Below are positions 35,601-44,255 of a stretch of DNA of 64,000 bases, piece after piece. The stretch's first letter is position 1; each line of letters starts with the position of its first letter. The notes under the pieces are model-generated. The model worked only from the letters and a program-made list of their open reading frames with translations, had not been told where the DNA came from and searched no databases. The stretch is from Maribacter sp. PR1 (GTDB lineage: Bacteria; Bacteroidota; Bacteroidia; Flavobacteriales; Flavobacteriaceae), in the NCBI RefSeq assembly GCF_028464145.1, contig NZ_JAQPCG010000001.1:248001-312000 (forward strand). The letters run 5' to 3'. The translations under genes were made by a program, and so were the position numbers.

Positions 35601-37109
35601 ATCATCGGTATTTGTCGCATTGATTATTTGGTCTGGAAGAGTATCGAAAGCATCGTCGCTACTCGCATCATTTACACTCACAGTGATATCGTATAGTTGT
35701 GGGCCGTCCACCAAGTTGTCATTTACCCCAGTAACCGTTACTGTTCTGGGAATATCAAAATTGGCCGCGGTAAAGGTCAGACTTGCAGGAGCTGTCGTTC
35801 CCTCTCCCGTATCTGATGAAACGATATTAAGTACAACATTGCTTGCAGGGGCACTGGTCAAAACCACCGTAAAACTATCCGTGTCGTTCGGCTCAGACGT
35901 TGTAGTTCCCGACCCACTCTCATTAATTGTAAATCCAGGGTTATCATCATCGATAATAGTAACGGTAGCGGAACTTGGACTTCCAGCAGTATATGCGCTG
36001 CCACTTACCCCTGTAATTGTCAAAATCACTGGTTCGTTGCCTTCAACAACATTATCGTCTATTGGTGTTACATTAATACGAACCTGATCATCATCATCCC
36101 CGAAAGTAACCTCCCCAAAAGTACCGTTTACATTATAATCCTGTCCAGCACCTGTTGATGTTGCAGTACCCTCAAGGATATAGGTTACAGTAATATCATT
36201 TCCAGTCGTGTTGGGTTGACTTAGATTGATTTCAAATCTACCATTATTACCTCCCCCGCCGCCATCTTCGTAAGTTGTTAAGCGTCCTGGATCGGTTACT
36301 ACTGTGACACTACCTACATCATCGTTAAGAATAGTTCCAGTTGCGGTATCTGAATCAATTATGGCATTGTTACTAGACGTCAAGTTCACAGTAAAGGTCT
36401 CCGCCCCTTCGACTAAATTATCATCAAAAGTATCAACTGTAAATTGCTGTGTTTCTCCTAATGTTCCCGTAAAACTAAGATCTGCTGGAGGAACATCATT
36501 ATAGTCGTCACCACCATTTGCCGTTCCATCCATATAACCTATAGCGACGGTAAAAGGTGCAGAAACGGCGTTGTCCAAGGTAACAGTGAAATTTATACTA
36601 CCTCCTTCCTGAGCCGATTCCTCATCTATGGTTAAAGCAGCGGTATCATCATCCGCTATGATAACAGTTGCTTGACCTGAGCCACCTATATTATAATTTG
36701 CACTTGGAGTAAGGACGACAGTAACCGTTTCATTTCCTTCAAGGACAAAATCGTCCAAAACATTCACGTCAACAATTTCTTGTCCACCTGTAAGAAAATC
36801 ATAATTAACAGTAACCGGCGCTAAAGATATCGTATAATCCACTCCTGAAGTGGCCGTACTGGATCCCAAAACTGTAAAATTCACCTCCACCGAGCCATTG
36901 CCTGTAAAGGCGTCCACAGTTATAGCAAAACTTCCTGTGGTAGTTGGGATACCCTCAGATGCATTTTCATCATTTGAAATCCTAACCGTTTGACCATAAA
37001 CATTGGTAAACGAAATAAGGATTAAAAGCAGTGTGCAAAAATGAAGTAATCTTTTAAAGATGGTCTTTTTATAAGTATTTCGTAGAAAAAAAATAGCTTT
37101 CAATTTCAT
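32625..37109 (-). CDS. Large surface protein with Calx-beta repeats and T9SS type B C-terminal domain
   Basis: 1494 residues. A signal region (1-40, ...NVYGQ) is followed by about six Calx-beta domains (41-735, each ending in a DDD/DDDxx turn), Ig-like domains (736-1015), thrombospondin type 3-like calcium repeats (about 1016-1136, D-rich DTDGDGIEDG), two DUF11 domains (IDLEVLKAVDNIEATVGDTV, GIDLSIVKTVDVPNP) and the gliding-motility type B CTD (about 1396-1494: FSPNGDGTNDILRI, IFDRYGNLVFET). It should be exported by T9SS and held on the cell surface, and needs Ca2+. It heads the operon with PorP/SprF and OmpA; about 158 bases separate it from fabD. Confidence 0.93.
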   Translation of the reverse strand: MKLKAIFFLRNTYKKTIFKRLLHFCTLLLILISFTNVYGQTVRISNDENASEGIPTTTGSFAITVDAFTGNGSVEVNFTVLGSSTATSGVDYTISLAPVTVNYDFLTGGQEIVDVNVLDDFVLEGNETVTVVLTPSANYNIGGSGQATVIIADDDTAALTIDEESAQEGGSINFTVTLDNAVSAPFTVAIGYMDGTANGGDDYNDVPPADLSFTGTLGETQQFTVDTFDDNLVEGAETFTVNLTSSNNAIIDSDTATGTILNDDVGSVTVVTDPGRLTTYEDGGGGGNNGRFEINLSQPNTTGNDITVTYILEGTATSTGAGQDYNVNGTFGEVTFGDDDDQVRINVTPIDDNVVEGNEPVILTITGVSGSAYTAGSPSSATVTIIDDDNPGFTINESGSGTTTSEPNDTDSFTVVLTSAPASNVVLNIVSSDTGEGTTAPASLTFTAANFDIPRTVTVTGVNDNLVDGPQLYDITVSVNDASSDDAFDTLPDQIINATNTDDDVAGFVVTETGAGTTTSEPNVTDTFSVVLTSAPASNVVLNIASSNTGEGTVSPANLTFTSANFASPQIVTVTGVNDNVLDGAQLYDITVSVNDAASDDSFDSLPDQTINATNSDDDSATLTISDIAVNEDIASGNLVFNVTLSAAVAGGTTVPFSISNGSATGGGVDFTLTTNSPLSFDGTAEEVQPITVAIINDQLLELTETFTVELGNPSNGVTLAGSGGATGTINDDDNCVAAPTLNMDVPTTFCGTDGDIIFASNPDVNSLNDYTQSVNNDPNISLRWSRDSNPLEENSYLSPSEINSITEEFTYYGFFLDDNGTPTNFDDDCASGTIEVTLVLNPIPAAPTAENQERCGPGTVLLTATSASPSASINWYDALDSDTPLASGNSFTTPNLNTSRSYWVEAEENGCFSERIEVVVTIGIQVSTGTATNASICSVPENGPTIIDLDDRLTGEGSGVWSVDTDPSGMVSIDGSNIVDFRDLLAGEYVFTFTTTGSTAPCTENSINVIITVSSCETDDDNDGLLGGEEATLGTDPNNPDTDGDGIEDGVEVGPDTENPLDEDGDGIIDALESNTADTDSDGVNDQQDPDNDNPCIPNRENGICDFDGDDITDSDEITNGTDPDNPCDPNAEHPNCLPIDLEVLKAVDNIEATVGDTVTFTISVNNLDTTRNASEIVVDDFLGTSFNYVSSNASAGTYSEVTGEWLIPLITELGTETLQITATVTENGNYSNTAELLSSLPVDENMVNNTASVQLNVDLPEGIDLSIVKTVDVPNPLIGETITFTITVTNESENGETINNIAVQDVLDQGEDADYEIVSILDPSIGTYNLETGLWQIPSLINEQEATLQIVVRVLFEVIFANTAAYVSSSPADSNAENNSSVAEVNVNAPTPADPGFLFNQFSPNGDGTNDILRINLRNPITGSVEPIVYKIQIFDRYGNLVFETPEERTDPEIWDGTWEGKEAPKGTYFYILNYNVGNGPTLDKGWIQLIR
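35253..35942 (-). repeat. Tandem 345-bp coding repeat inside the surface-protein gene
   Basis: Two in-frame copies, 35598-35942 and 35253-35597, encode Calx-beta domains with many shared runs, for example GTTTSEPN, VVLTSAPASNVVLNI and QLYDITVSVNDA. The surrounding Calx-beta domains are much less alike, so this is a recent internal duplication. Confidence 0.8.
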
Positions 37110-37267
37110 AGCACTAATCTAAATTGCTAATTACAATTTTTGAATCGGTTCTCACTGTTCAGCAAAAGTTGGGGGTCAATATTACTAAAAAAAACTGCTA
37201 AGCCCTTAATAAACAGATTAAATCGTTTTTTCTTTGATGAAATACAGTAGAATGTCAGTTTTGCGTA

Positions 37268-38152
37268 TTATTCCAATTCTGGAGATTGGGTCGCTACGCT
37301 AGCATCAATTTTCTTTACCAAACCTTGAAGCACTTTTCCAGGACCAATTTCTGTAAATAACGTAGCGCCATCGGTAATCATGTTTTGTACACTTTGCGCC
37401 CACTTAACAGGTGCGGTTAACTGCGAAATCAAATTTTTCTTGATTTCCTTTTCTTCCTTCACTGCCGTAGTGGTCACATTTTGATATATGGGACAACTTG
37501 GCTTTGCAAAACTTGTGTTTTCTATAGCCAAAGCCAATTCTTCCCTTGCCGGTTCCATCAACGGGGAATGAAATGCTCCCCCAACTGGTAAAACAAGTGC
37601 TCTTCGCGCACCGGCTTCTTTCATTTTGTCACAAGCTAAATTTATCGCTTCTACTTCTCCGGAAATCACCAATTGACCTGGGCAGTTATAATTCGCGGCT
37701 ACCACAATACCCGGGGTATCTGCACAAACTTTCTCAACGGTTTCATCATCTAGCCCCAAAACCGCAGCCATAGTACTCTTTTGTAGTTCGCAAGCTTTTT
37801 GCATGGCCAATGCTCTTTTTGACACCAATTGTAGTCCATCCTCAAAATTTAATGTGCCATTAGCTACCAAGGCAGAAAATTCTCCTAGGGAATGTCCGGC
37901 GACCATGTTTGGTTTAAAACTTTCACCCATTATTTTACTCAACACAACGGAGTGTAAAAAAATGGCGGGTTGGGTTACTTTTGTTTCCTTTAATCCTTCT
38001 GCTGTGCCATTGAACATCGTTTCCGTAATTGGAAAACCTAAAATTTCATTGGCTTGATCAAACATTTCCTTTGCTATGGAATATTTTTCATAGAGATCTA
38101 GTCCCATACCTACAAACTGAGCCCCTTGTCCGGGAAAAATATATGCGTTCAT
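37268..38152 (-). CDS. fabD: Malonyl-CoA:ACP transacylase FabD
   Basis: 294 residues from the ATG at 38152, where MNAYIFPGQGAQFVGMGLDL is the family N terminus; the longer frame is not needed. The active-site GHSLGE (serine nucleophile) lies near residue 92, with QKACELQKSTMAAVLG and GAFHSPLMEPA (catalytic His) later. FabD loads malonate onto acyl carrier protein for fatty acid synthesis in the cytoplasm. It ends 70 bases before the carbonic-anhydrase-like gene and is not near other fab genes in this window. Confidence 0.95.
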   Translation of the reverse strand: MNAYIFPGQGAQFVGMGLDLYEKYSIAKEMFDQANEILGFPITETMFNGTAEGLKETKVTQPAIFLHSVVLSKIMGESFKPNMVAGHSLGEFSALVANGTLNFEDGLQLVSKRALAMQKACELQKSTMAAVLGLDDETVEKVCADTPGIVVAANYNCPGQLVISGEVEAINLACDKMKEAGARRALVLPVGGAFHSPLMEPAREELALAIENTSFAKPSCPIYQNVTTTAVKEEKEIKKNLISQLTAPVKWAQSVQNMITDGATLFTEIGPGKVLQGLVKKIDASVATQSPELE

Positions 38153-38221
38153 TTTTTTTAGTTTTAGTGCTGCAAAAATAAGCAATATACTTCTAAGGAC
38201 CATTTGGACCTACTGAATGGG

Positions 38222-38737
38222 TTAATCATTTTCCTTGAACCAACCAGAATACATAATGTAGGCCTCCGCTATCCTATTGATTTCGCCTGTACTTAGTTCC
38301 GGACTGATATCCTTTATCTTCTTAGCGGGCATCCCAGCATAAACACTTCCAGAAGGTACATGCGTTCCTTTCGTTACAACCGCTCCTGCAGCAATTATGC
38401 TGTTACTTTCCACCACACAATCGTCCATGATAATACTCCCCATACCTACCAATACGTTATCCTTTAAGGTACAGCCATGTACGATGGCATTATGTCCAAT
38501 AGATACGTTGTTACCAATGGTGGTTGGCGATTTTTTGTAGGTACAATGAATTACCGCACCGTCCTGAATATTAACCTTATCCCCAATCTTTATGTAATGA
38601 ACATCGCCTCGTATAACCGCGTTGAACCAAACACTACATTGGTTTCCCATGCTAACTTCCCCAACTATTGTGGCGTTTTCAGCAATAAAACAATCCTCGC
38701 CAATTTTTGGAATTTTACCCTGGACTTCTTTAATCAT
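38222..38737 (-). CDS. Gamma-carbonic-anhydrase-like left-handed beta-helix protein
   Basis: 171 residues built of hexapeptide turns (VSMGNQCSVWFNAVIRGDVHYIKIG, VNIQDGAVIHC, VSIGHNAIVHGCTL, VLVGMGSIIMDDCVV). Histidines H65, H81 and H86 (approximate) match the zinc ligands of the gamma-CA fold, as in YrdA. Whether it hydrates CO2 is not known for this branch. It lies between fabD and the LytTR regulator, separated from the regulator by 17 bases, in the same direction. Confidence 0.88.
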   Translation of the reverse strand: MIKEVQGKIPKIGEDCFIAENATIVGEVSMGNQCSVWFNAVIRGDVHYIKIGDKVNIQDGAVIHCTYKKSPTTIGNNVSIGHNAIVHGCTLKDNVLVGMGSIIMDDCVVESNSIIAAGAVVTKGTHVPSGSVYAGMPAKKIKDISPELSTGEINRIAEAYIMYSGWFKEND

Positions 38738-38754
38738 AATTAAATCTTTTTTCC

Positions 38755-39486
38755 TTAATCAAAAAACGACAATAAATCTTTCTTTTTAGAAGCGGAAACA
38801 AGCAATTCCTTCCCGTTGGAAACCACAACACTTCCTCCTTTACCCTTCCTATACTTTACCACTTCATTCACGTTGACCAAATAGGACTTGTGAATTCGGG
38901 CAAAATGGAAATCTGTCAAAGCATCCTCAAAATATTTAAGCGTTTTACTCACCAAAATTTTCTTGTTTTCCAGAAATATCTCCGTGTAGTTATCATCAGC
39001 TTTGCAATATAAAATATCTCGAATATTGAGCACCTGAAATCCATCTTGCTGAGGCAAAGTCAATTTTCCTTGGATACTTTTTGTATTGGTGTTCAAAACC
39101 TTTTCCTGCAGATTATTCTCCTTTACCTTTATTTCTGCAACATAATCCACGGCCTTTAGCAACTCATCAATGTTTATTGGTTTAGTGAGATAATACGCTG
39201 CATGGTGGTTTAAAGCATCCTTGGCATAGTGATCATAGGCCGTAACAAAAACCGTTTCAAAAGTTCGGTCCGGAATCTGGTCCAACAAATCAAAGGCATT
39301 GCCAAATGGCATCTCAACATCTAAGAAAACAAGATCTAACTCATTATTTGCAATAAGTTGTAAACCTTCCTTAATCGACGAAGCCTCCCCCAATACTTGT
39401 ACATTGGGACAGTATTTATGAATGTAGTTGCTCAATATCTCCCTACTATTCGATTCGTCTTCAACTAATATAGCCTTTAGATTCAT
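38755..39486 (-). CDS. LytTR-type response regulator
   Basis: 243 residues: receiver domain (1-120; phospho-acceptor D56 in VFLDVEMP, acid pair near E9/D10, T/Y region VTAYDHYA, K in YLTKPI) and a C-terminal LytTR DNA-binding domain (about 145-243: ILYCKADDNYTEIFLENKKILVSKTL, FARIHKSYLVNV). It begins one base before the stop of the histidine kinase gene, so the pair is co-transcribed. Such domains bind pairs of direct repeats with 21-22-base period; matching repeats occur at 41795 and 59621. Confidence 0.93.
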   Translation of the reverse strand: MNLKAILVEDESNSREILSNYIHKYCPNVQVLGEASSIKEGLQLIANNELDLVFLDVEMPFGNAFDLLDQIPDRTFETVFVTAYDHYAKDALNHHAAYYLTKPINIDELLKAVDYVAEIKVKENNLQEKVLNTNTKSIQGKLTLPQQDGFQVLNIRDILYCKADDNYTEIFLENKKILVSKTLKYFEDALTDFHFARIHKSYLVNVNEVVKYRKGKGGSVVVSNGKELLVSASKKKDLLSFFD

Positions 39487-41685
39487 TTATCTTTTTTTTA
39501 AGGTAAACATGACTTTAGTTCCCGCTCCATTGGTCTTCAAATCTGAAATTTCAACGGAAACCTTATCCCCGTACATATCGTTCAAAATAGCAACTCTTTG
39601 TCTTATATTACCCATACCCTTGGATTTTTGTTTCTTTTGATTCACGGTTTTTAATTCCGCAGATTTTTTTCTGCCGATACCATCATCCAATATCAAAATT
39701 TGTAATTCGTCGTTACTTTTGGTACTTACTCTCACTTCCAAAACTCCTTTTTCTTCCTTGTACCTAAGGCCATGCCAAATGGCATTTTCAATATAGGGTT
39801 GCAACAACATAGGCGGAATCTGAAAGTCCGAAACATCCAAATTTTCATCAACATTCAATTTATAGTCAAACTTCTCCGGAAACCTGGAATGCTCTAGTTT
39901 TATGTAAAGTTCCAGCAACTCCAATTCCTTGGAGAGGGGAATAAAATCCTCTTCTGAATTCTCCAAGACGGAACGCATCAATTTTGAAAAATCGCTTAGG
40001 TATCTATTTGCACTCCTTTCATCGCTCTTTGAAATATAATTATTTACGGAATTCAAGGCATTAAAAATAAAATGGGGGTTCATCTGTGACCTCAAGGATT
40101 TTAAGGCCAATAGATTATTGGCCAACTTTTGTTGCTGATTACTCCGATAAAAAAAGAATGCGGCCAGTGCGGTAAGCAATAAGCCAAAAATCAAGGAGTA
40201 GATCACCCAGCGCTGCCTTTTATAACTTTCTTCCGCCAATTCCTGCTCCGTTAAGGCCAGATCATATTTACTTTGTGAAAGCTCCCGCTCTTGTTCCAAA
40301 CCTGTAATTCTACTTTGGGTAGAGGCTAATTCCCTATTGAATCGTGCAGCTCGGGATATTTCCTGCTCCTTCCTAACATATAGGGTGTCTACCAAGGATA
40401 CATATTCCTGATACGTTGCTAATGCGCGGTTATAGTCGCCTCGATATTCATATACTTCCGATAGCTTTCTTGTTGCATCTTTTTGTACCACCAAATCATT
40501 ATTAGAATCTGCTTCAACAATACTCCGCTGTAAGTAGGGAATGGCTTCGTCATATTTATCCTGAGCGATGTAGGCATTGGCAATTTTATAATTGATGCGC
40601 TGTGTAGTAATGGTATCCCCTAAATCTGTTGCTTTGTTTTCTTTGGGCAAATTTATTTTATCCAGTTCCTCCAAACTATTTTTCCGAATAGCTATCTCCT
40701 CTGAATATTCGCTTTTTTTGTTATAAAAATCGGCTACTTTCTCGCGTTCCTGCAGTGCTCTTTTTGGGGCTAACTGAGTAGCCAATTCTACCGAATTACC
40801 ATAATAGACCTCTGCCTCCCTTAGCTGGTTATCCTGCGCATAAGCATCGGCAATTTTAGAGTTTAAATCGGTCATCTTGGGAGTAATCTGATTTTTCGTG
40901 GCTACCATCAACCCCTCATTGTAATAACCTACGGCAGTCCTAATATCGCTTTGCTCCCTTTTTACATCTCCAAGAATTTCATAGAGCTCCACACGTTGAT
41001 AGGGCACCATACTTCTTATTTTTTGCAGAGGTTTCAGTATCTCTTCCGCTTTCTGAGGCCGATCGATAATTACATAGGTCCTTGCCAACAAAAGCGACGT
41101 TGAAATTGTTTTATTGGCATCCAGGGCATCTTCAAAATTAGCGATGGCCAAATCGTATTGTTTATGGTGTAAATAGATTTCCCCAAGCATCGATAAGGAT
41201 TTAGCCAACTGGTCCCTATTTCCAGTCGGTCCCAAGATTTCCATACTTTGGGCTACAAAATCTATACTCTTGGCAATGTCCGTTTTCTTGTAAACCTGCG
41301 CAGAATCCAGTAGAGATACGTAATTTCCAATATCACTTTGAGAAATGGAAGACCTACTCTTTTGGATGTTTTTTGTAGCCTCCTCCTCCACCTGAAGCGT
41401 AATGTCGTCCCTACTTGAAATACGATGACGGACAGTTTCAAAAGTAGAATGTTCAAGAATTAAGTCTTCACCCACGGAAGCCGAAATTTTAAACTCCCCC
41501 AATCCATTTGTCATGGTATTCTGGCCAGAACTTGTGGAAATCGACACACCTGAAATTGGCGAGTGGGTCTCTTTATATTCCACCGACCCTTCCAAAATAA
41601 AATTGGAAGCTTGATTGGTCTGGCCAATAACTTTTACGCCCGTTAGGAGGAGCACTAGAATCAGATGTAAAAAAGATTTTTTCAT
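39487..41685 (-). CDS. TPR-containing LytS/YehU-type sensor histidine kinase
   Basis: 732 residues. A signal peptide and carboxypeptidase-regulatory-like domain (about 25-105) lead into TPR repeats (about 110-450), a coiled coil, one membrane helix (about 485-505, IFGLLLTALAAFFFYRS) and the His_kinase domain. The phospho-acceptor histidine is H538 in MNPHFIFNALNS; the ATP-binding part follows with PPMLLQPYIENAIWHGL and GIGRKKSAE. The TPR part faces the periplasm or outside of the helix and probably senses a partner protein. It is the upstream half of a pair with the LytTR regulator. Confidence 0.92.
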   Translation of the reverse strand: MKKSFLHLILVLLLTGVKVIGQTNQASNFILEGSVEYKETHSPISGVSISTSSGQNTMTNGLGEFKISASVGEDLILEHSTFETVRHRISSRDDITLQVEEEATKNIQKSRSSISQSDIGNYVSLLDSAQVYKKTDIAKSIDFVAQSMEILGPTGNRDQLAKSLSMLGEIYLHHKQYDLAIANFEDALDANKTISTSLLLARTYVIIDRPQKAEEILKPLQKIRSMVPYQRVELYEILGDVKREQSDIRTAVGYYNEGLMVATKNQITPKMTDLNSKIADAYAQDNQLREAEVYYGNSVELATQLAPKRALQEREKVADFYNKKSEYSEEIAIRKNSLEELDKINLPKENKATDLGDTITTQRINYKIANAYIAQDKYDEAIPYLQRSIVEADSNNDLVVQKDATRKLSEVYEYRGDYNRALATYQEYVSLVDTLYVRKEQEISRAARFNRELASTQSRITGLEQERELSQSKYDLALTEQELAEESYKRQRWVIYSLIFGLLLTALAAFFFYRSNQQQKLANNLLALKSLRSQMNPHFIFNALNSVNNYISKSDERSANRYLSDFSKLMRSVLENSEEDFIPLSKELELLELYIKLEHSRFPEKFDYKLNVDENLDVSDFQIPPMLLQPYIENAIWHGLRYKEEKGVLEVRVSTKSNDELQILILDDGIGRKKSAELKTVNQKKQKSKGMGNIRQRVAILNDMYGDKVSVEISDLKTNGAGTKVMFTLKKR

Positions 41686-41794
41686 TCCTATTAATTACCG
41701 TAAACATAGCTGATTTACATCACACTAAAAAATGACATTTTCAAGTATAACAAGGCATTTGAGCTCCTTTAACCCCTTTAACTAATAGAGATGT

Positions 41795-41824
41795 TCCGTT
41801 AACTCACTAAAAGGGTACGTTCCC
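41795..41824. promoter_or_regulatory. LytTR-like direct repeat between the kinase and VWA genes
   Basis: TCCGTTAAC (41795-41803) and TACGTTCCC (41816-41824) are 9-mers 21 bases apart with the GTT core aligned. Against the LytTR consensus [TA][AC][CA]GTTN[AG][TG] they score 8/9 and 7/9. The site lies 110 bases before the kinase start and 65 before the VWA start; either could be its target. Confidence 0.45.
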
Positions 41825-41888
41825 TAAAACTAACTATTTATTGAAAAAGTTTGGATTTATGTTTACACCGTAATCAAAACGAAAATCG

Positions 41889-43064
41889 ATGAGAAATCTT
41901 AAAAAAATTATAGCGCTAAGTTCAATAGCCTTGACCCTAACCGCTAGCTATGGTTGTGAACCAAAGGTCAAGGAGAAAAAACAAATATTATTGGCAGAAA
42001 GTGTTGATCCCAATAAAGAAACTAGAAACAACACGGTTAAAATTGCATTACTCCTAGATACGAGCAATAGTATGGATGGGCTCATCAATCAGGCAAAATC
42101 CCAATTGTGGGATATCGTAAACGAATTTACACATGCCAAATGCGGAAACGAATCACGGCCGGAACTGCAAATCGCCCTTTATCAATATGGCAACGATGAC
42201 CTGTCCTATAGGGAAGGTTATATTCAACAAGTTCTTAATTTCAGTAGTGACTTGGATGAAATTTCAGAAAAACTCTTTTCATTGACCACAAATGGTGGCG
42301 AAGAGTATTGTGGAGAGGTCATACAGACTTCATTAAAGCAATTGGAATGGGGTAAAAATCCTGATAATCTAAAGATGATCTTTATTGCGGGAAACGAGCC
42401 CTTTACACAGGGCAAACTAAACTATAAAGCTGCCGTAGGCAATGCAAAGGAAAAGGATGTTGTCGTTAATACCATTTTTTGTGGTAATTATGAGCAGGGT
42501 ATTGAAACCGAGTGGAAAAAGGGTGCACAGCTAACCGGCGGGGAGTACATGGCCATTGATCATAACCGCGAAGTTGTCCATATTAATACTCCTTATGATG
42601 ACATTATCATCAAACTAAATTCCAAGCTGAACAAAACCTATGTGGGTTATGGAAGCAGAGGAGCATCCAAAATGGAAATGCAAGTAACTCAAGACGATAA
42701 TGCCCTAGCCCTAGAGGAAGTGGTAGCCGTAAAACGAGCTGTTAGCAAAAGTTCCCGTCTCTACAACAATAAATCTTGGGATTTGGTAGATGCTTCGGCA
42801 GAGGCCGATTTTGAACTAGAAAAATTGGATGAAGAAAGTCTACCAAAGGATTTAAAAGGAAAGTCAAAAAAAGAAATAGAGAAGTATATTGAAACCAAAC
42901 GTATAGAAAGGGAGGAAATTCAAAATGAAATTGCCGAATTGAATCGTAAGAGGCAAGAATACATTTCAAAAAATCAGAAAGAAAATGCAGAAGGCGAACT
43001 GGAAAGCGCCATGTTAAAAGCTATTAAGAAACAAGCCGGATTAAAAAACTATAGTTGGGATTAA
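41889..43064 (+). CDS. Lipoprotein with von Willebrand factor A domain
   Basis: 391 residues. Lipobox SYGC (C23) after a hydrophobic signal. A VWA domain begins at KIALLLDTSNSMDGLI, holding the DxSxS metal-site (MIDAS) motif, and runs to about 260. From about 310 to 375 the chain is a charged coiled-coil (KGKSKKEIEKYIETKRIEREEI onward). There is no transmembrane segment besides the anchor. It probably binds a protein partner in the periplasm or outer membrane; the ligand is unknown. It is divergent from the kinase and shares the LytTR-like site. Confidence 0.87.
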   Translation: MRNLKKIIALSSIALTLTASYGCEPKVKEKKQILLAESVDPNKETRNNTVKIALLLDTSNSMDGLINQAKSQLWDIVNEFTHAKCGNESRPELQIALYQYGNDDLSYREGYIQQVLNFSSDLDEISEKLFSLTTNGGEEYCGEVIQTSLKQLEWGKNPDNLKMIFIAGNEPFTQGKLNYKAAVGNAKEKDVVVNTIFCGNYEQGIETEWKKGAQLTGGEYMAIDHNREVVHINTPYDDIIIKLNSKLNKTYVGYGSRGASKMEMQVTQDDNALALEEVVAVKRAVSKSSRLYNNKSWDLVDASAEADFELEKLDEESLPKDLKGKSKKEIEKYIETKRIEREEIQNEIAELNRKRQEYISKNQKENAEGELESAMLKAIKKQAGLKNYSWD

Positions 43065-43079
43065 AACCTAGCATGAAAC

Positions 43080-43112
43080 AAAGGTCTTTCAATAAACTGG
43101 AAGGCCTTTTTA
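43080..43112. terminator. Bidirectional terminator after the VWA gene
   Basis: AAAGGTCTTTC / GGAAGGCCTTT pair over 11 bases with G-U pairs and an 8-base loop, then a short T run. It overlaps the stop of the convergent PorP/SprF gene. Confidence 0.65.
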
Positions 43113-44132
43113 ATTGGCCGCAGGACAATAACAATCATACTTACGCTCTTGCTGTCCAAAATCGTAACCTAAAGTTATTTGATGGAATCCACCGTTTGAA
43201 AAACGAATATCCCCCATTTGATAAGAGTAGTTATAAGAAACTAGGAAGTTCTTGATATTTGCTCCAATAATCGGTGTGATCAGTTGCAATCGCTGTTCTC
43301 CAAAACTAGTAGCTGTTTGATACTGTGCACCATCAAAACTTCTTCTGTAGGATAATCCACCCCAAATACGACCAAAATTAACGTCCTTGTACACCTTTGC
43401 GTTCACATCCATCGTTTTCTCTCTAGTAAACTCCGTTAATTGAAAAAGGACTGAAGGTTCAAATTGCCATTCGTTACGGCCGAAAATATAACCGGCAGAA
43501 ATAAGGTATCTTCTTATATTATCTATAACCAATTGGTCTGGATTATCCTGCCTATCTCTATAATACACATTCCTTCTACTCCCTGTTAAAGCGTTTGTTA
43601 CCGCAAAGTGGGTATAAAACTCTTGGTAATTATAGGAAAGCCCTAAATCTACGTTGAAATAAGTAGAACTTAACTTTATACCTGAAATAGCAGGATCTAC
43701 GACGGTAGATCTGAAGTCAGTTTCATCTAAATTACTCTGGAGTACCGTGGCACTTAGACCAAATGAAAGTTGGTTCAGTACCCTAATATCCTGGCTACCC
43801 ATTCTTAAGTGATGAGCATAGGTTCCCTTAAAACCAGTTTGGGAATGATAACCATTGGCATCGTTAAAAATGATGGCGCCGATTCCACTAGGGGAATCAC
43901 CCAGCCTAAAATGAGCATTGAGCGTTTGCAAATTAGGCGCATCTTCTACATCAAACCATTGTTTTCTAGCAGTTGCCCTAATTTTCCCCCCTTGGCTTAC
44001 CCCTGCCATGGATGGAAAAACCAAATAATAGTTATCTGACAAATAATCAAAATAAACGGGGATACCCTCTTGAGCCTTGGAATTTATCCCAAATAACAGG
44101 AAGGAAAACAAAATAATAAGTTTTAATCTCAT
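43110..44132 (-). CDS. Second PorP/SprF-family T9SS membrane protein
   Basis: 340 residues from the ATG at 44132, which gives a signal peptide (RLKLIILFSFLLFGINSKAQ). The mature start, PVYFDYLSDNYYLVFPSMAGV, is the family pattern in diverged form, and outer-membrane strands follow throughout. It is only distantly like the protein at 31636. No large adhesin is adjacent, so its client is elsewhere or it has another task. A TATATTTG promoter element lies 34 bases before the start. It converges with the VWA gene. Confidence 0.87.
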   Translation of the reverse strand: MRLKLIILFSFLLFGINSKAQEGIPVYFDYLSDNYYLVFPSMAGVSQGGKIRATARKQWFDVEDAPNLQTLNAHFRLGDSPSGIGAIIFNDANGYHSQTGFKGTYAHHLRMGSQDIRVLNQLSFGLSATVLQSNLDETDFRSTVVDPAISGIKLSSTYFNVDLGLSYNYQEFYTHFAVTNALTGSRRNVYYRDRQDNPDQLVIDNIRRYLISAGYIFGRNEWQFEPSVLFQLTEFTREKTMDVNAKVYKDVNFGRIWGGLSYRRSFDGAQYQTATSFGEQRLQLITPIIGANIKNFLVSYNYSYQMGDIRFSNGGFHQITLGYDFGQQERKYDCYCPAAN

Positions 44133-44165
44133 TTCGGAAATTTGGGGTAAATATTCAAATAGTGC

Positions 44166-44173
44166 CAAATATA
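44166..44173 (-). promoter_or_regulatory. -7 element TATATTTG for the second PorP/SprF gene
   Basis: Exact TAnnTTTG on the minus strand, 34 bases before the ATG at 44132. It supports the downstream start rather than the longer frame. Confidence 0.5.
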
Positions 44174-44231
44174 AAGTATAACGGTACAACCATAACATTA
44201 TTATGTTGAGTGGAAACTTAGAATTCCTTCG

Positions 44232-44239
44232 TATTTTTG
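44232..44239 (+). promoter_or_regulatory. -7 element TATTTTTG for the NifU-like gene
   Basis: Exact TAnnTTTG, 17 bases before the ATG at 44256. The predicted RNA start (about 44246) would fall on or just after the TTG at 44247, so that codon is an unlikely start. Confidence 0.55.
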
Positions 44240-44255
44240 TAATAAATTGATAGAA

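Noticed and set aside
35452..36087. Long plus-strand open frame (211 codons) opposite the surface-protein gene
   Set aside because: It is the complement of the Calx-beta repeats; its Val/Ser/Thr-rich text mirrors them and there is no start signal. A shadow of the real gene.
44247..44255. TTG start for the NifU-like gene
   Set aside because: It overlaps the predicted RNA start; the ATG at 44256 fits the promoter and the domain start better.
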